Positions 7,031-13,155 of a stretch of DNA of 13,155 bases are shown piece by piece. The notes beneath the pieces are model-generated. The model saw only the letters and a program-made list of their open reading frames with translations. It did no database searches and was not told where the DNA came from. The first letter of the stretch is position 1. The number at the start of each line of letters is the position of its first letter. The DNA comes from Acetobacteraceae bacterium (lineage in GTDB: Bacteria; Pseudomonadota; Alphaproteobacteria; Acetobacterales; Acetobacteraceae): positions 239 through 13,393 of the forward strand of contig PLSZ01000157.1 of assembly GCA_003164305.1 (NCBI GenBank). The letters run 5' to 3'. Both the position numbers and the translations under genes were made by a program.

Positions 7031-7596
7031 AGGTGAACCCGGCTTCCAGCCGTGATACGCCGATCGTGACGGTCGCCGGCGGGGCGATCGTCAGCACGCC
7101 TGGCGGCGCGGGCTCATTCCGCCGCGGACACCCCGCGGCGGCGTTGCCGTTCGCCCGCCTTTTCGCGCTTACCTGACTTGCGACCGCGGACCCCGTGACC
7201 ACGGACGGGCTGAGGTGTCCATTCGCGGCGCCACCGCCTGGCGTGCCGCCGCGGGTTGCGCGCTCGCCAGCACCAGCGAAGCGGCGCCCCGGATTTCCCA
7301 TGGCGGAGCGACACCGGGCGTGGGCATGATGGCGAAGTCGGGGAACAGATCGATGATCGCCGCGATGTGACGAGGCAGCCTTTTCAGAAGCCTGTTTCGG
7401 ATCGTTGCTGTCCGGTCGGAACCGGCACGGCGTAGTCACGACTCCACCAGGCCTGCAGCGGGTCCCCCCGGGATCAGCGTGGACGGCCGATCACGATGAC
7501 AGTTTTTCACAAGCCGCACGGCCGCGCAATATTCCTACCTTATGAAAACTTTGAGACGGGCCGATACGGAATGGCGCGGTTCCACCGAAAGCCCGG
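7031..7596. other. Gene-poor gap between the Hint protein and the alcohol dehydrogenase
   Basis: No intact gene is supported here. Open frames up to 136 codons on the minus strand switch character part-way and match no family I know. The stretch 7169-7435 (-) is coding-like and is listed as a relic. A 9-bp GC hairpin (7119-7127 with 7133-7141, loop ACACC) has no U-tract. A distinctly AT-rich patch (about 7499-7553, containing GCAATATTCC and CTTATGAAAAC) stands out and could hold a promoter or be foreign sequence. Confidence 0.5.
7169..7435 (-). pseudogene. Possible relic of a second Hint-protein C-terminal tail
   Basis: On the minus strand a frame lying between the stop at 7436-7438 and the TAA at 7169-7171 is open for 88 codons. 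Its middle reads IIDLFPDFAIMPTPG, then PPWEIRGAASLVLASAQPAAARQAV. The tail of the intact Hint protein shows the same order: TTLYPDFAAR, TWEMDGCAPLVLAGP, LEAARAKLA. Third codon positions in this core are strongly G/C, as in real genes of this window. No Hint catalytic segment, start or signal lies upstream, so it would be a truncated remnant. The similarity is short and judged by eye; chance is not excluded. Confidence 0.35.
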
Positions 7597-8682
7597 TCAC
7601 TCGAACATCAGCACCGACCGTGCCACTTCCCCGGCCTTCATCGCGCGGAACGCGTCATTGATGTCCCCCAATACCCCCCGCCGCGAAATCATAGAGTCCA
7701 GGTCCAACCGCCCCTGCCGGTAAAACTCCAGATAATTCGGAATATCGGTGCGGAACTGGTTCGATCCCATCCGCGACGTCTGCACCTTGCATTCCGGCCT
7801 GATCGCCAGCCACGGGAACGCGATTTCGGCGTCCGGCGGCAGCACGCCGACAATGGTCGCGGTCCCCCGCACGGCGAGGCTCTCGATGGCCTGGCGACAC
7901 AAAATCGCCAGTCCCACCGCCTCGAACGCGTGATCGACGCCCAGACCCTTGGTCAGCCCGCGCACGGCCTTCACCGCGTCGTCCTGGGTCGTGTTAACAA
8001 AATGGGTGGCGCCCACGGCCTTCGCCATGTCCAGTTTGGAGTCGAACTGATCGACCGCGATGATCTGCCGCGCCCCGCCGATGCGAGCGCCCTGAACGAT
8101 CGACAATCCCACGCCGCCGCACCCAAACACCGCGACCGTTTGCCCAGCCTGCAACCCGCTGCTGCGCAGGGCCGCGCCGACGCCGGTCAGCACGCCGCAG
8201 CCGACCAGCGCCGCGCGATCCAGCGGCAAGTCGGGATCGATCCGCACCAGCGAGTTCTCGTGCAGCAGCATGTGCGAGGCATAACTGCCGATATTCGCGA
8301 ACACCTGGAACGGCATGCCGTTTTGCGACACGCGCCCCTCGCGGCCGACGATGCCTCCGGTGCACACGTTGGGGTGGCCGCTGAGGCATTGCGGACAGGT
8401 GCCGCAAAAGCCGGACAGGCAGGCCACGACATGGTCGCCCGTGCGCACCGCGGTGACGTCGTCGCCGGTCGCCTCCACCACGCCGGCGCCCTCGTGCCCC
8501 AGCACGAACGGTCGGTCGAGGCTGAACCGGCCCAGACCGTCCACGACGTGCAGATCGCTGTGGCAGACGCCGGTGGCGACGGTGCGGACCAGCACCTCGC
8601 GGCCGCGCGGGCGGTCGAGATCCACGGTCTCGATCGTCAGCGGTTGATGCACTTCCCGAAATACGGCGGCGGTGACCTGCAT
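7597..8682 (-). CDS. Zinc-dependent alcohol dehydrogenase (medium-chain family)
   Basis: This 361-residue cytoplasmic enzyme should oxidise an alcohol or reduce an aldehyde with NAD(H). Catalytic zinc ligands are Cys40 (GVCHSD), His63 (GHEGAGVVE) and Cys162 (GCGVLTGVGA). Structural zinc cysteines are 93, 96, 99 and 107 (FCGTCPQCLSGHPNVC). The Rossmann motif GCGGVG is at 187-192, and Asp211 at the end of the next strand (IIAVDQFD) indicates NAD rather than NADP. It resembles the class III/NDMA-dependent-like branch, but the substrate cannot be read from the sequence. The start at 8682 is set by AAGGAGG 8 bases upstream; an earlier ATG at 8706 would place that site inside the gene. It appears monocistronic. 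Confidence 0.92.
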   Translation of the reverse strand: MQVTAAVFREVHQPLTIETVDLDRPRGREVLVRTVATGVCHSDLHVVDGLGRFSLDRPFVLGHEGAGVVEATGDDVTAVRTGDHVVACLSGFCGTCPQCLSGHPNVCTGGIVGREGRVSQNGMPFQVFANIGSYASHMLLHENSLVRIDPDLPLDRAALVGCGVLTGVGAALRSSGLQAGQTVAVFGCGGVGLSIVQGARIGGARQIIAVDQFDSKLDMAKAVGATHFVNTTQDDAVKAVRGLTKGLGVDHAFEAVGLAILCRQAIESLAVRGTATIVGVLPPDAEIAFPWLAIRPECKVQTSRMGSNQFRTDIPNYLEFYRQGRLDLDSMISRRGVLGDINDAFRAMKAGEVARSVLMFE

Positions 8683-8690
8683 GACCATTT

Positions 8691-8697
8691 CCTCCTT
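8691..8697 (-). promoter_or_regulatory. Strong Shine-Dalgarno fixing the alcohol dehydrogenase start
   Basis: AAGGAGG on the minus strand, 8 bases before the ATG at 8682. Another in-frame ATG at 8688 is too close to it to be used well. Confidence 0.75.
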
Positions 8698-8843
8698 GGC
8701 TTTCATCCATCATTCGCCGATGCGGAGGCGGGGGGCAATCCCGCCGGGACAGTGCCAGGGGAAGCCCCATCAGCCCCAGCAGCGCGGCATCGTCGCCTTA
8801 CTCTCATCCTTGGGCCGCCTTCCGCCGTCCTCGCCCGCCTTCC

Positions 8844-8953
8844 CGTCATCCTCGGCCTTGAGCCGAGGATCGCTCGCATCAGGCACCGTAGCCTCGTTTC
8901 GACGCACGGGCGCTTCCACGGATGCCCGGGTCGCGAGCCCGAGCATAATGACG
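8844..8953. repeat. Dispersed palindromic element (REP/BIME-like), copy 2
   Basis: Two hairpins are arranged head to head. The left has a perfect 9-bp stem, ATCCTCGGC (8848-8856) with GCCGAGGAT (8862-8870), and loop CTTGA. The right pairs GCCCGGG (8924-8930) with CCCGAGC (8938-8944) with one mismatch. The whole element is bounded by CGTCAT (8844-8849) and its complement ATGACG (8948-8953). It shares edge sequence and CTTGA core with the element at 2551-2632. Confidence 0.7.
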
Positions 8954-9066
8954 AGTGGGGGTCACCGCGACTTCTCCCGGTGCTTATCCTGATGCCTAGG
9001 GGAGGATCTCCGGGCGCGCGCCCACCACGTTCCAACCGATTGCCGCCCAGAGAACGATCGCGGCCC

Positions 9067-9095
9067 TTGCTTCGGCGCGTCTCGCTCCATAGGTT
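9067..9095 (+). promoter_or_regulatory. Possible sigma-70-type promoter of tRNA-Pro
   Basis: TTGCTT (9067-9072) and TAGGTT (9090-9095) are separated by 17 bases. Transcription would start a few bases before the tRNA 5' end at 9109. The -35 fits reasonably and the -10 is weak, so this is the best candidate rather than a firm call. Confidence 0.35.
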
Positions 9096-9108
9096 GTGGC
9101 CGTTCCGT

Positions 9109-9185
9109 CGGGGTGTGGCGCAGCCTGGTAGCGCGCCTGTTTTGGGTACAGGAGGTCGTGGGTTCGAGTCCCGCCGCCCCGACCA
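9109..9185 (+). tRNA. tRNA-Pro (anticodon UGG), CCA encoded
   Basis: This 77-base sequence folds as a complete tRNA. Acceptor CGGGGTG (9109-9115) pairs with CGCCCCG (9175-9181) with one G-U pair, followed by discriminator A and genomically encoded CCA (9183-9185). The anticodon stem CCTGT/ACAGG encloses loop TTTGGGT, with anticodon TGG at 9143-9145 and G37. The T arm contains GGTTCGAGTCC. It decodes proline CCN codons, mainly CCA and CCG. The next gene starts 22 bases downstream with no terminator visible between, so read-through into it is likely. Confidence 0.96.
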
Positions 9186-9207
9186 TTTGCTGTTGGAGAG
9201 AGTTTCC

Positions 9208-9510
9208 ATGCGGGCCCGAATCTATCTGCCGCCCAAGTCCGCCATGCAATCCGGCCGCGCCGGCCGCGAGTGGGTCCTGCACACCGACTCCGACGCACCC
9301 GAGCGCGCCGATCGCCTGATGGGCTGGATCGGCGGCGGCGACACGCAATCGCAGGTCTTCCTGTATTTTCCGACCAAGGAAGAGGCCATCGCCTACGCCG
9401 AGCGCAACGCCATCCCCTACGACCTGGAAATCCCTCGGGAACGCCGGCTCAAGATCAAGGCCTACGCCGACAACTTCAGCTATCGCCGGAATGAAAACTG
9501 GACGCACTGA
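9208..9510 (+). CDS. NDUFS4-like NADH dehydrogenase (complex I) accessory subunit
   Basis: A 100-residue protein of the 'ETC complex I subunit conserved region' family, the bacterial counterpart of mitochondrial NDUFS4/AQDQ. Alphaproteobacteria add it to respiratory complex I on the cytoplasmic arm. It starts ARIYLPPKSAMQSGRA, continues with WVLHTDSDAPERADRLMGWIGGGDTQSQVFLYF (first part WVLHTD, then MGWIGGGDTQSQV), and ends with YDLEIPRERRLKIKAYADNF and FSYRRNENWTH, the usual order of family motifs. Its length is normal for the bacterial form, which lacks a mitochondrial presequence. GGAGAG lies 7 bases ahead of the ATG. thrB follows after 12 bases, so cotranscription is likely although the functions are unrelated. 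Confidence 0.9.
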   Translation: MRARIYLPPKSAMQSGRAGREWVLHTDSDAPERADRLMGWIGGGDTQSQVFLYFPTKEEAIAYAERNAIPYDLEIPRERRLKIKAYADNFSYRRNENWTH

Positions 9511-9522
9511 GCGTCCGCGCCG

Positions 9523-10479
9523 ATGGCCGTTTACACCGAAGTCACCGATGAGGCGCTGGAACTCTTCCTGACCGAATATGACATCGGCTCGATCGTCGCG
9601 TTCCGCGGCATCGCCGAGGGTGTTGAGAACTCCAACTATTCGCTCAGGACGACGCGGGGCGATTTTATCCTGACGCTGTATGAGAAGCGCGTCGATCCCG
9701 CCGATCTGCCCTGGTTCCTCGGCCTGATGGAGCATCTGGCTCGCACCATAACCTGTCCGCGGCCCGTCCGCGCCCGTGACGGAGAGGCGTTGCGTGTGCT
9801 GTCCGGCCGCCACGCCGCGATCACCACCTTCCTGCCCGGCGTCTGGCCGCGCCGTGTGCGGGTCGAGCACTGCGGCCCGGTCGGCGGCGCGTTGGCGGCG
9901 CTGCACCTCGCCGGCGCCGATTACCTGCCGAAGCGGGAAAACACACTGGGCGCGCACGGCTGGCGGCCGCTGCTGGACCGATGCCGGGCGAGGGCCGACG
10001 AAGTGCAGCCGAACCTCGCCGCCGAACTGGATACCGCGCTGACCGAGATCCTGGCCGGCTGGCCCGTCGTCCTGCCCGAGGGCCACATCCACGCCGACCT
10101 CTTCCCCGACAACGTCTTCTTCCTCGACGATCATCTGTCCGGGCTGATCGACTTTTACTTCGCGGCCACCGATTTCCTGGCCTACGATGTCGCCGTCTGC
10201 CTCAATGCGTGGTGCTTCGAGGCCGACTTTTCCTTCAATGTCACGAAGGGTAGAGCGCTGCTGCGCGGCTATGAAACGATCCGGCCGCTGTCGTTGGCGG
10301 AGCGCGCCGCGCTGCCGGTCCTGTGCCGGGGCGCCGCGATCCGCTTCCTGCTGACCCGTCTGTTCGACTGGGTGAACACGCCGGATGGCGCCATGGTCAC
10401 CCGCAAAGACCCCATGGAATACCTCCGGCGCTTACGTTTCCATCGCTGGGCGAGGGATGAGCACGCCTATGGACTCTGA
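9523..10479 (+). CDS. thrB: Homoserine kinase (APH-fold, type II ThrB)
   Basis: A 318-residue kinase that phosphorylates L-homoserine to O-phosphohomoserine, the step before threonine synthase, in the cytoplasm. It belongs to the aminoglycoside-phosphotransferase fold used by alphaproteobacteria, not the GHMP fold of E. coli ThrB. The N-lobe begins [20 protein letters not shown], followed by [22 protein letters not shown], which resembles the family's ATP-binding lobe. The catalytic loop is HADLFPDN (His190, Asp192, Asn197) and the metal-binding segment is [10 protein letters not shown] (Asp210). Length is normal for the family. No strong Shine-Dalgarno precedes the ATG; translation may be coupled to the gene 12 bases upstream. 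Its end overlaps rnhA by 11 bases; thrB-rnhA adjacency is common in alphaproteobacteria. Confidence 0.95.
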   Translation: MAVYTEVTDEALELFLTEYDIGSIVAFRGIAEGVENSNYSLRTTRGDFILTLYEKRVDPADLPWFLGLMEHLARTITCPRPVRARDGEALRVLSGRHAAITTFLPGVWPRRVRVEHCGPVGGALAALHLAGADYLPKRENTLGAHGWRPLLDRCRARADEVQPNLAAELDTALTEILAGWPVVLPEGHIHADLFPDNVFFLDDHLSGLIDFYFAATDFLAYDVAVCLNAWCFEADFSFNVTKGRALLRGYETIRPLSLAERAALPVLCRGAAIRFLLTRLFDWVNTPDGAMVTRKDPMEYLRRLRFHRWARDEHAYGL

Positions 10480-10912
10480 GGAACGCGTCGAAATCTGGAC
10501 CGACGGTGGCTGCAGGCCCAATCCAGGCCCAGGAGGGTGGGCCGCGATCCTGCGGTTCCGGGACGTGGAGAAGGAACTGACCGGCGGCGACCGCGCGACC
10601 ACCAACAACCGAATGGAACTGACGGCCGCGGCCTCGGCGCTGGAAGCGTTGAAAAAGCCCAGTCAGGTGGTGGTGTATACTGACAGCGAGTACGTGAAGA
10701 ACGGCATCACGCGGTGGATGACCGGCTGGGTCCGTAAGAACTGGCGGGGCGCGGCGGGCGATCCGGTAAAGAACATGGACCTGTGGCAACGCCTGCTCGC
10801 CGCGGAAAAGCCTCACAAAGTCGAGTGGAAATGGGTGCGCGGCCACAATGGCGACGTAATGAACGAGCGGGCCGACCGGTTGGCGACCGAAGCGCGGGAG
10901 CGGTTGGGGTAG
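10469..10912 (+). CDS. rnhA: Ribonuclease HI
   Basis: A 147-residue endonuclease that cuts the RNA strand of RNA/DNA hybrids, including R-loops and primers. All active-site residues are present: Asp12 ([16 protein letters not shown]), Glu50 (NNRMELTAA), Asp72 (YTDSEYV), His126 (RGHNGD) and Asp136 (NERADRLA). The basic, Trp-rich handle [17 protein letters not shown] is also present. Length is close to the 155 residues of the E. coli enzyme. The gene overlaps the 3' end of thrB in another frame. ATG 10469 is chosen, but an in-frame ATG at 10457 adding four residues is possible; GAGGG just before 10457 fits neither ideally. Confidence 0.95.
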   Translation: MDSEERVEIWTDGGCRPNPGPGGWAAILRFRDVEKELTGGDRATTNNRMELTAAASALEALKKPSQVVVYTDSEYVKNGITRWMTGWVRKNWRGAAGDPVKNMDLWQRLLAAEKPHKVEWKWVRGHNGDVMNERADRLATEARERLG

Positions 10913-10984
10913 GCCATCGGGACGCGAGCGCTATTTTCGCGGTCATGTCAGGCTGACGGGCCGGGGAGTTCGGAGAAGCCGACA

Positions 10985-11920
10985 ATGAAGCGCCGTTTCG
11001 CCTTGCTGGTCGCCGTCCTCGCGTTCACCCCCGCCGTGCACGCCCAGAACACCGCCGCCTACACGCCGCTGACATTGACCGTCGCCTGCGGCGAGTTGTT
11101 CGACCCAACATGCGCCAAAGTGCTGCCAAAGATCGCGGCTCGCACCGGGCAGGCCGGGTTGAACCTGCAAGCCGTGCAAAGAGGCGGGGCGCTCGACACC
11201 GCTTCGGTCGTTTGCGCCGGTCAGGTCGCGGCCGCCATCGCGCCACGCGACGCGATCGCGCGACTTTCCCGCCAACCCGACTGTCAGGGCCGTTACGACA
11301 TCGTCGGACCCGCTTTGTATCCACTTTACGCGCTGTTGGTGGTCAAAGCCGGCGCGCCGTTCCGTCAGTTCGACGACCTGACGCGCGACGGGCGGCTCGC
11401 GACGATCGCGGCCGGCGAGGATGCCTCCGCCGGCCAGGCGACGCTTGGATTTCTGTTGCGCGCCAATCCGCGGTGGGAGGAGGCCATGACCGTGACCGGC
11501 GATGAGTTGGCCAACGCGTCTGAACAGATCGACGATGGAACGATCGACGGGTTCTTCACCATGGCGCCGCTGACGGACGACCTGATCGACCGAGTGCGCC
11601 TGCGCGTCGATGCGCGCGGCAAGCCGCTTTACAATTTCATCGATGTCCGCCCGCCGCCGGAGTTGTTTCGTATAGGTGACGGAAACGGCCACTGCGTGTA
11701 CCGGCTGACCGCGCTGGATTTCGGCGGGCCGGAGCCGGTGACGACGGTGTCCACCGACGCGGTGCTGATGCTTGGCCGGACGTTCCATGACTCTCACGCG
11801 CGAGGGGGGCCGCGCGCGGCGGACGCGTTGAACTCCGCCATCGAAGGGTCGCGGGCGGCGATTCTGGCCGACATGAAATCGCCCGGCGACTGGCGGCCCG
11901 CCGCGACTTCGTGCCAATGA
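10985..11920 (+). CDS. Exported TAXI-like solute-binding protein
   Basis: A 311-residue protein with a clear Sec signal peptide: basic MKRR, hydrophobic FALLVAVLAF, and a cleavage site VHA|Q after residue 20. The mature part fits a periplasmic type II binding fold of the TAXI (TRAP-associated extracytoplasmic immunogenic) kind: a first strand LTLTVACG, then GPALYPLYALLVVKAG, a RQFDDLTRDGRLATIAAGED segment, GFLLRANP and GTIDGFFTMAP. The conserved GTGGTY-like start of classical TAXI proteins is replaced by ACGELFDPTCAK, whose two cysteines may form a disulfide. No TRAP permease gene is adjacent, so the ligand and partner are unknown and a non-transport role is possible. GGAGAAG lies 6 bases before the ATG. 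The M20 peptidase follows 28 bases later. Confidence 0.65.
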   Translation: MKRRFALLVAVLAFTPAVHAQNTAAYTPLTLTVACGELFDPTCAKVLPKIAARTGQAGLNLQAVQRGGALDTASVVCAGQVAAAIAPRDAIARLSRQPDCQGRYDIVGPALYPLYALLVVKAGAPFRQFDDLTRDGRLATIAAGEDASAGQATLGFLLRANPRWEEAMTVTGDELANASEQIDDGTIDGFFTMAPLTDDLIDRVRLRVDARGKPLYNFIDVRPPPELFRIGDGNGHCVYRLTALDFGGPEPVTTVSTDAVLMLGRTFHDSHARGGPRAADALNSAIEGSRAAILADMKSPGDWRPAATSCQ

Positions 11921-11948
11921 CGGGTGGCTGAGCAGGGAACGCGAGCCC

Positions 11949-13079
11949 ATGAACCCCAACCAATTGCCCTTCGACGCCGAGGCGATGCTGGCCGGCCTGC
12001 GCGAATGGATCGAGTGCGAAAGCCCGACCTACGCCGCCGCCGCCGTCAACCGCATGATGGACATCGCCAGCCGCGCGCTGATCGTCGCCGGCGCGCGCGT
12101 CGAACGCATCGCCGGCCGCATGGGTTTTGGGGACTGCGTCCGCGCGACGTTCCCGCACGCGACCCCGCATGTGCCGGGCATTCTGGTGATGGGCCATCTG
12201 GACACGGTGCATCCGATCGGTACGATTCAAAAATTACCGTTTCGCCGCGAGGGCAACAAAGCCTGGGGACCCGGCATCCTGGATATGAAGGGCGGCGATT
12301 ACCTGGCGCTGGAGGCGATTCGTCAGATGTCCCGTGCCGATGTCGGAACGAAACTGCCGGTCACCGTGTTGCTGACAAGCGATGAGGAAGTTGGCAGTCC
12401 CTCGACCCGCGATCTGATCGAGGCCGAAGCGTCACGTCATAAATACGTTCTGATCCCGGAACCGGCGCGCCCCGATGGCGGCGTGGTCACCGGCCGTTAC
12501 GCCATCGCGCGATTTAACCTGGAAGCGACCGGCGTGCCGAGTCACGCGGGGGCTCGGCTGTCCGAGGGCCGCTCCGCGATCCGGGAAATGGCCCGCAAGG
12601 TCGTCGAGATCGAGGATATGACGACCGCCGACTGCACCTTCAGCGTCGGCGTCATTCACGGTGGTCAATGGGTGAATTGCGTAACGACCACGTGCACCGG
12701 TGAGGCATTGAGCATGGCCAAACGTCAGGAGGATCTCGATCGCGGTGTCGCGGCGATGCTGGCGTTGCGTGCGTCCTCGAACGAAGTGCAATTCAAGGCG
12801 ACACGTGGCGTGACCCGTCCGGTGTGGGAGCCAAACCCTCAAGGCATGGCGCTTTACGACGTGGCGCGCGGCATCGCCGATGGGCTGGGATTTCAGATCA
12901 ACCCGCAAAGTTCGGGTGGCGGCTCGGATGGAAATTTTACCGGCGCGATGGGGGTGCCGACGCTGGATGGTCTGGGCGTCGCCGGCGCGGGAGCCCATAC
13001 TCTGGACGAGCACATTTTAATCGATAGCCTGGCGTATCGAGGCAGGTTGATGGCTGGCGTGCTGGCCGCGTTGAAATAG
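11949..13079 (+). CDS. M20 family metallopeptidase (carboxypeptidase G2-like)
   Basis: A 376-residue co-catalytic zinc hydrolase, probably cytoplasmic since no signal peptide is seen. Metal ligands and catalytic residues of the M20A/CPG2 pattern are present: His83 and Asp85 (MGHLDTVHP), bridging Asp112 (GPGILDMKGG), catalytic Glu146 and ligand Glu147 (TSDEEVGS), Glu171 (IPEPARPDGG) and His350 (GAGAHTLDEHI). The lid/dimerisation domain begins about residue 183 and contains GVPSHAG. GGGSDGNF near 323-330 is the usual family loop. CPG2 relatives remove C-terminal glutamate from folates or peptides; the actual substrate cannot be read from the sequence. The start is supported by AGGGA 10 bases upstream. 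The gene ends 4 bases from the convergent Fe-S gene. Confidence 0.9.
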   Translation: MNPNQLPFDAEAMLAGLREWIECESPTYAAAAVNRMMDIASRALIVAGARVERIAGRMGFGDCVRATFPHATPHVPGILVMGHLDTVHPIGTIQKLPFRREGNKAWGPGILDMKGGDYLALEAIRQMSRADVGTKLPVTVLLTSDEEVGSPSTRDLIEAEASRHKYVLIPEPARPDGGVVTGRYAIARFNLEATGVPSHAGARLSEGRSAIREMARKVVEIEDMTTADCTFSVGVIHGGQWVNCVTTTCTGEALSMAKRQEDLDRGVAAMLALRASSNEVQFKATRGVTRPVWEPNPQGMALYDVARGIADGLGFQINPQSSGGGSDGNFTGAMGVPTLDGLGVAGAGAHTLDEHILIDSLAYRGRLMAGVLAALK

Positions 13080-13083
13080 ATCG

Positions 13084-13155
13084 TCAGACGTGAAAACTCT
13101 CGCCGCACCCGCAGCGGCCTTTTTCGTTCGGGTTGATAAACGTAAACCCGGACTC
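13084..13155 (-). CDS. A-type Fe-S carrier (ErpA/IscA), C-terminal fragment
   Basis: The minus strand from the right edge is open for 23 codons to the TGA at 13084-13086. The peptide GFTFINPNEKGRCGCGESFHV is the hallmark C-terminus of the HesB/IscA/ErpA family, with the CGCG pair that, with an upstream cysteine outside the window, binds iron or a [2Fe-2S]/[4Fe-4S] cluster for delivery to apo-proteins. ErpA, IscA and SufA cannot be told apart from this tail. Only 4 bases separate it from the convergent peptidase, so any terminator must lie inside one of the two genes. Confidence 0.88.
   Translation of the reverse strand, partial: ESGFTFINPNEKGRCGCGESFHV

Larger units (their letters stand above)
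8707..9108. other. Non-coding gap between adh and tRNA-Pro
   Basis: About 400 bases separate the divergent alcohol dehydrogenase and tRNA-Pro. It contains a dispersed palindrome (8844-8953), a perfect 12-bp palindrome GGGCGCGCGCCC (9012-9023) and a possible tRNA promoter. A long minus-strand frame runs through the gap and the tRNA; its first part is the well-known spurious antisense translation of tRNA-Pro, so no protein is called. Confidence 0.6.

Noticed and set aside
7029..7439. A 136-codon minus-strand frame as an intact gene
   Set aside because: Composition changes along it and no family fits. Its first half is out of frame with the better coding-like, Hint-tail-resembling frame.
9012..9023. 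Perfect palindrome GGGCGCGCGCCC as an operator
   Set aside because: It is short, pure G/C and lacks a second site or a nearby promoter, so it is expected by chance in this composition.
8703..9209. A 168-codon minus-strand frame with RRDSNPRPPVPKTGALPG
   Set aside because: This peptide is a familiar false protein produced by translating the antisense of tRNA-Pro; the rest runs through the palindromic repeat.
7930..9510. A 526-codon plus-strand frame ending with the NDUFS4-like protein
   Set aside because: Only the last 100 codons, after a proper Shine-Dalgarno at 9195-9200, are real; upstream it runs antisense to the alcohol dehydrogenase and through the tRNA.
8962..10134. A 390-codon minus-strand frame across tRNA-Pro, the NDUFS4-like gene and thrB
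   Set aside because: It is antisense to three well-identified genes and has no recognisable domain.

Overview
The window looks like chromosomal DNA of a GC-rich alphaproteobacterium, most likely an acetic-acid-bacterium relative (Acetobacteraceae, Rhodospirillales). This is inferred from the high GC, an NDUFS4-type complex I accessory subunit, a thrB-rnhA pair, alphaproteobacterial dispersed palindromes, and a very large beta-strand-repeat protein ending in a Hint_2 domain. No phage, transposase, CRISPR array or rRNA was recognised.

Layout. 1-90 (+): the last codons of a probable TPR/glycosyltransferase-like protein. 279-2332 (-): a compact operon read from right to left, consisting of an ECHDC3-like crotonase, the DnaJ-type co-chaperone CbpA and its inhibitor CbpM; cbpA and cbpM overlap at ATGA. 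2339-2726: a non-coding gap with an A-rich tandem repeat and a dispersed inverted repeat. 2727-6893 (-): a 1388-residue protein with about 10.5 N-terminal repeats of 45 residues, T5SS/PEP-CTERM-associated repeats in the middle, and a C-terminal Hint domain. 7030-7596: no intact gene, but a short coding-like stretch resembling the tail of a second Hint protein, probably a relic. 7597-8682 (-): a zinc-dependent alcohol dehydrogenase. 8707-9108: a non-coding gap with a second dispersed palindrome. 9109-9185 (+): tRNA-Pro(UGG). From there everything except the right edge runs on +: NDUFS4-like subunit, homoserine kinase thrB, ribonuclease HI rnhA, an exported TAXI-like binding protein and an M20/CPG2-type metallopeptidase. 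13084-13155 (-): the C-terminus of an IscA/ErpA-type Fe-S carrier, convergent with the peptidase.

The right half is mostly core metabolism (tRNA, respiration, threonine synthesis, RNA/DNA hybrid removal, Fe-S assembly) with an exported binding protein and a peptidase between. The left half is more accessory: the giant Hint protein and its apparent relic are the most unusual content. The crotonase is notable because both canonical catalytic glutamates are replaced. No complete undescribed multi-gene system is evident; the best candidate for novel biology is the Hint/repeat protein with its neighbouring relic.
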